Shown here: piece by piece, positions 5,469-6,678 of the stretch
How the letters are laid out: each line of letters starts with the position of its first letter
Numbering within the stretch: position 1 is the first letter of the stretch
DNA from: Ignatzschineria sp.
GTDB lineage: Bacteria > Pseudomonadota > Gammaproteobacteria > Cardiobacteriales > Wohlfahrtiimonadaceae
Length of the DNA: 6,678 bases
Direction: 5' to 3'
Assembly: GCA_030150405.1 (NCBI GenBank)
Contig: JASLFU010000002.1
Location: 1-6,678, forward strand
Translations under genes and position numbers: made by a program
The notes under the pieces: generated by a model
Told to the model about the DNA's origin: nothing
The model's input: the letters and a program-made list of their open reading frames with translations, nothing else
Database searches by the model: none

Positions 5469-5506
5469 TTATAGGGTAAAGACTTATCTTGATCTCTTTT
5501 AAAACT

Positions 5507-6361
5507 TTAAGGGCTGTAATAACCTAAGGTCACCCGATCATTGCCGCCATAATCTTTTAAGGTTTCAATATGTCGATAGCCGATGTTTAGCATCTTTTCT
5601 TGTAATGCACTCTTTTGATCATATCCATGCTCAAGAAGAAGCCATCCTCCCCCTTTAAAGTAACGGGGGGCAATCTCGATAATATGATATAGATCGGCTA
5701 AGCCCTTCTGATCTGCGATTAAAGCTCGTGTTGGCTCAAATTTCACTCCATCTCCTGTTAGGTGAGGATCGATGGGATCAATATAAGGGGGGTTTGAGAG
5801 GATAATATCAAAGCGCCTCTCTCCTAGGGCAGAGAACCAGTCGCTCTCAATAAACTCTATCTGAAGGTTATTGTTTTTCGCATTTTTTTCGGCAATAGCG
5901 AGCGTTTTGGGGTGAAGATCTACCGCCGTCATTGTGATATCGGGGAAGTGTTTTTTGACAGCAAGAGCAATTGCACCACTTCCTGTTCCAAGATCGAGAA
6001 GAGAAAGAGGGGAAGAAGCCTCTATTTTTTCCCTTATCTGCTCAATTTTAGCGAAAGCGGCTTCCACGATAATCTCGGTATCATCTCGGGGAATGAGGGT
6101 ATCCGGGGTGACCTCTAGGGTGAGGCCGTAAAACTCTTTAATTCCGGTGATATAGGCTAAGGGCTCACCTGCTTTGCGTCTTTCTACAATATTTTTAAAA
6201 GCTTCCAGTTGCTCAGGTGTGATGCGCTCTTCTGGGAAGGCGATAAATCGCGTGCGGTTAACCTTTAAGAGATGCGCTAATAGGAGCTCTGCTTCTAATC
6301 TTGGATGGGTTAAATGGCTTAATTGAGCCGCAGCACGGGGTAACAGATCTTCAATTTTCAT
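5507..6361 (-). CDS. prmC: Peptide chain release factor glutamine N5-methyltransferase PrmC
   Basis: PrmC methylates the glutamine of the GGQ motif of release factors RF1 and RF2, using S-adenosylmethionine, and so speeds translation termination. Visible: an N-terminal helical domain (RLEAELLLAHLL, 21-32; GEPLAYITGIKEFYG, 65-79), the IPRDDTE segment (90-96), SAM motif I LLDLGTGSGAIAL (121-133), acidic motif II AVDLHP (146-151), and the catalytic NPPYI (190-194), which positions the glutamine amide. Length 284 aa is normal (E. coli 277). ATG 6361 starts the protein where the family does, but upstream there is no clear Shine-Dalgarno sequence, only pyrimidine-rich bases. E. coli prmC follows prfA; here the gene upstream is rnpB, in the same direction about 60 bases away. 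Confidence 0.95.
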   Translation of the reverse strand: MKIEDLLPRAAAQLSHLTHPRLEAELLLAHLLKVNRTRFIAFPEERITPEQLEAFKNIVERRKAGEPLAYITGIKEFYGLTLEVTPDTLIPRDDTEIIVEAAFAKIEQIREKIEASSPLSLLDLGTGSGAIALAVKKHFPDITMTAVDLHPKTLAIAEKNAKNNNLQIEFIESDWFSALGERRFDIILSNPPYIDPIDPHLTGDGVKFEPTRALIADQKGLADLYHIIEIAPRYFKGGGWLLLEHGYDQKSALQEKMLNIGYRHIETLKDYGGNDRVTLGYYSP

Positions 6362-6398
6362 CGAGCTTAAAGGGAGGATTGATTTTAAGAGAAAAAGT

Positions 6399-6419
6399 TA
6401 AGAGTAGAGGCTAAGAGTA
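6399..6419. repeat. Short direct repeat between prmC and rnpB
   Basis: TAAGAGTA occurs at 6399-6406 and 6412-6419, 13 bases apart; the 13-base units match at 11 positions. A close copy, TAAGAGTAAAAGG, lies at 143-155 downstream of dnaB. This 60-base spacer (6362-6421) shows no hairpin with a T run for rnpB and no good promoter for prmC. Confidence 0.5.
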
Positions 6420-6421
6420 AA

Positions 6422-6678
6422 GGGATGAGTTGGCCTATAAGCCGGGTTCTGTCGAGGATAATCATTCATCTAGGATATGGATCACTCCATATCTCAAGCA
6501 ACCTACCCGAATACGATGCGGATCACACCTAATGTATTCCTATTTGGTCTTGCTCCAGGTGGGGTTTACCTCAGCTACGAAGAGTCACCTCTCGTACGGT
6601 GCGCTCTTACCGCACCTTCTCACCCTTGCCGAGATCTAACGATCTTTAGGCGGTTTAATTTCTTCAGCACTTTCCATG
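6422..6678 (-). ncRNA. rnpB: RNase P RNA (M1 RNA, type A), 3' part; 5' part outside the window
   Basis: This is the catalytic RNA of RNase P, which removes the 5' leaders of tRNA precursors. On the minus strand the universal ACAGAACCCGGCTTAT is present (plus 6437-6452). GGTAAACC (6563-6570) is the L15 loop, whose GGU pairs with the tRNA CCA end. GGAGCAAGACCAAATAGG (6539-6556) follows it, and a 6-bp helix GGTGCG/CGCACC (6598-6603 with 6611-6616) and AAACCGCC lie nearer the 5' side. A P18-like hairpin ATATGG/CCATAT (6475-6492) supports the ancestral type A form. By comparison with E. coli (377 nt), about the first 100-120 bases are missing beyond the right edge. The 3' end is estimated from the E. 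coli end, as the P1 partner strand is not visible. The open frame across 6430-6639 on the plus strand is an artefact of this RNA gene. Confidence 0.96.

Noticed and set aside
5912..6131. Two short overlapping plus-strand frames inside prmC
   Set aside because: Both are antisense to the prmC SAM-binding region and have no family likeness.
6430..6639. 69-codon open frame on the plus strand
   Set aside because: It lies entirely antisense to the conserved RNase P RNA; its codons mirror conserved RNA segments. Not a gene.
1..6678. Search for CRISPR repeats, insertion sequences, tRNA genes, phage or defence genes
   Set aside because: No regularly spaced repeats, terminal inverted repeats, transposase motifs or tRNA TTCGANTC-type arms were seen; nearly all of the length is accounted for by housekeeping genes.

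Overview
This window looks like an ordinary chromosomal housekeeping segment from a gammaproteobacterium of moderately low GC. The evidence is the DnaB, NudF, YciO, HtpX, PrmC and Tat-exported MepK-like proteins, which all resemble the enterobacterial families along their length, together with a type A RNase P RNA. Gene order differs from Escherichia coli: rplS is not next to trmD, and prmC is not next to prfA. A member of Cardiobacteriales (Ignatzschineria or Wohlfahrtiimonas type) is a plausible guess from composition and protein flavour, but I cannot prove it from this sequence.

Layout, left to right. Positions 1-24 are the 3' end of a 5S rRNA, the tail of an rRNA operon, closed by a strong terminator at 31-64. 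dnaB runs on the minus strand (188-1582), converging on the rRNA operon, with its own terminator at 115-138. A 368-base divergent intergenic region follows; it has helically phased A/T tracts and a candidate promoter. The plus strand then carries a Tat-exported MepK/YcbK-type murein endopeptidase (1951-2580), a UUCG-loop terminator, a tightly packed nudF-yciO pair (2650-3882), a monocistronic-looking rplS (3973-4347) and htpX (4514-5395). A bidirectional terminator (5435-5468) separates htpX from convergent prmC (minus, 5507-6361). The window ends inside rnpB (minus strand; its 3' portion occupies 6422-6678).

Functionally the genes cover replication (DnaB), translation (5S rRNA, L19, PrmC methylation of release factors), tRNA processing (RNase P), envelope maintenance (MepK-like hydrolase, HtpX membrane protease) and metabolite clean-up (NudF). 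YciO is a YrdC-fold protein of uncertain role. No mobile element, CRISPR array, phage gene or defence system is visible. I found no convincing undescribed system. The points worth a second look are start-site choices (htpX, dnaB), the unusual leader of the MepK homologue, the curved-DNA candidate, and several transcription-boundary arrangements.
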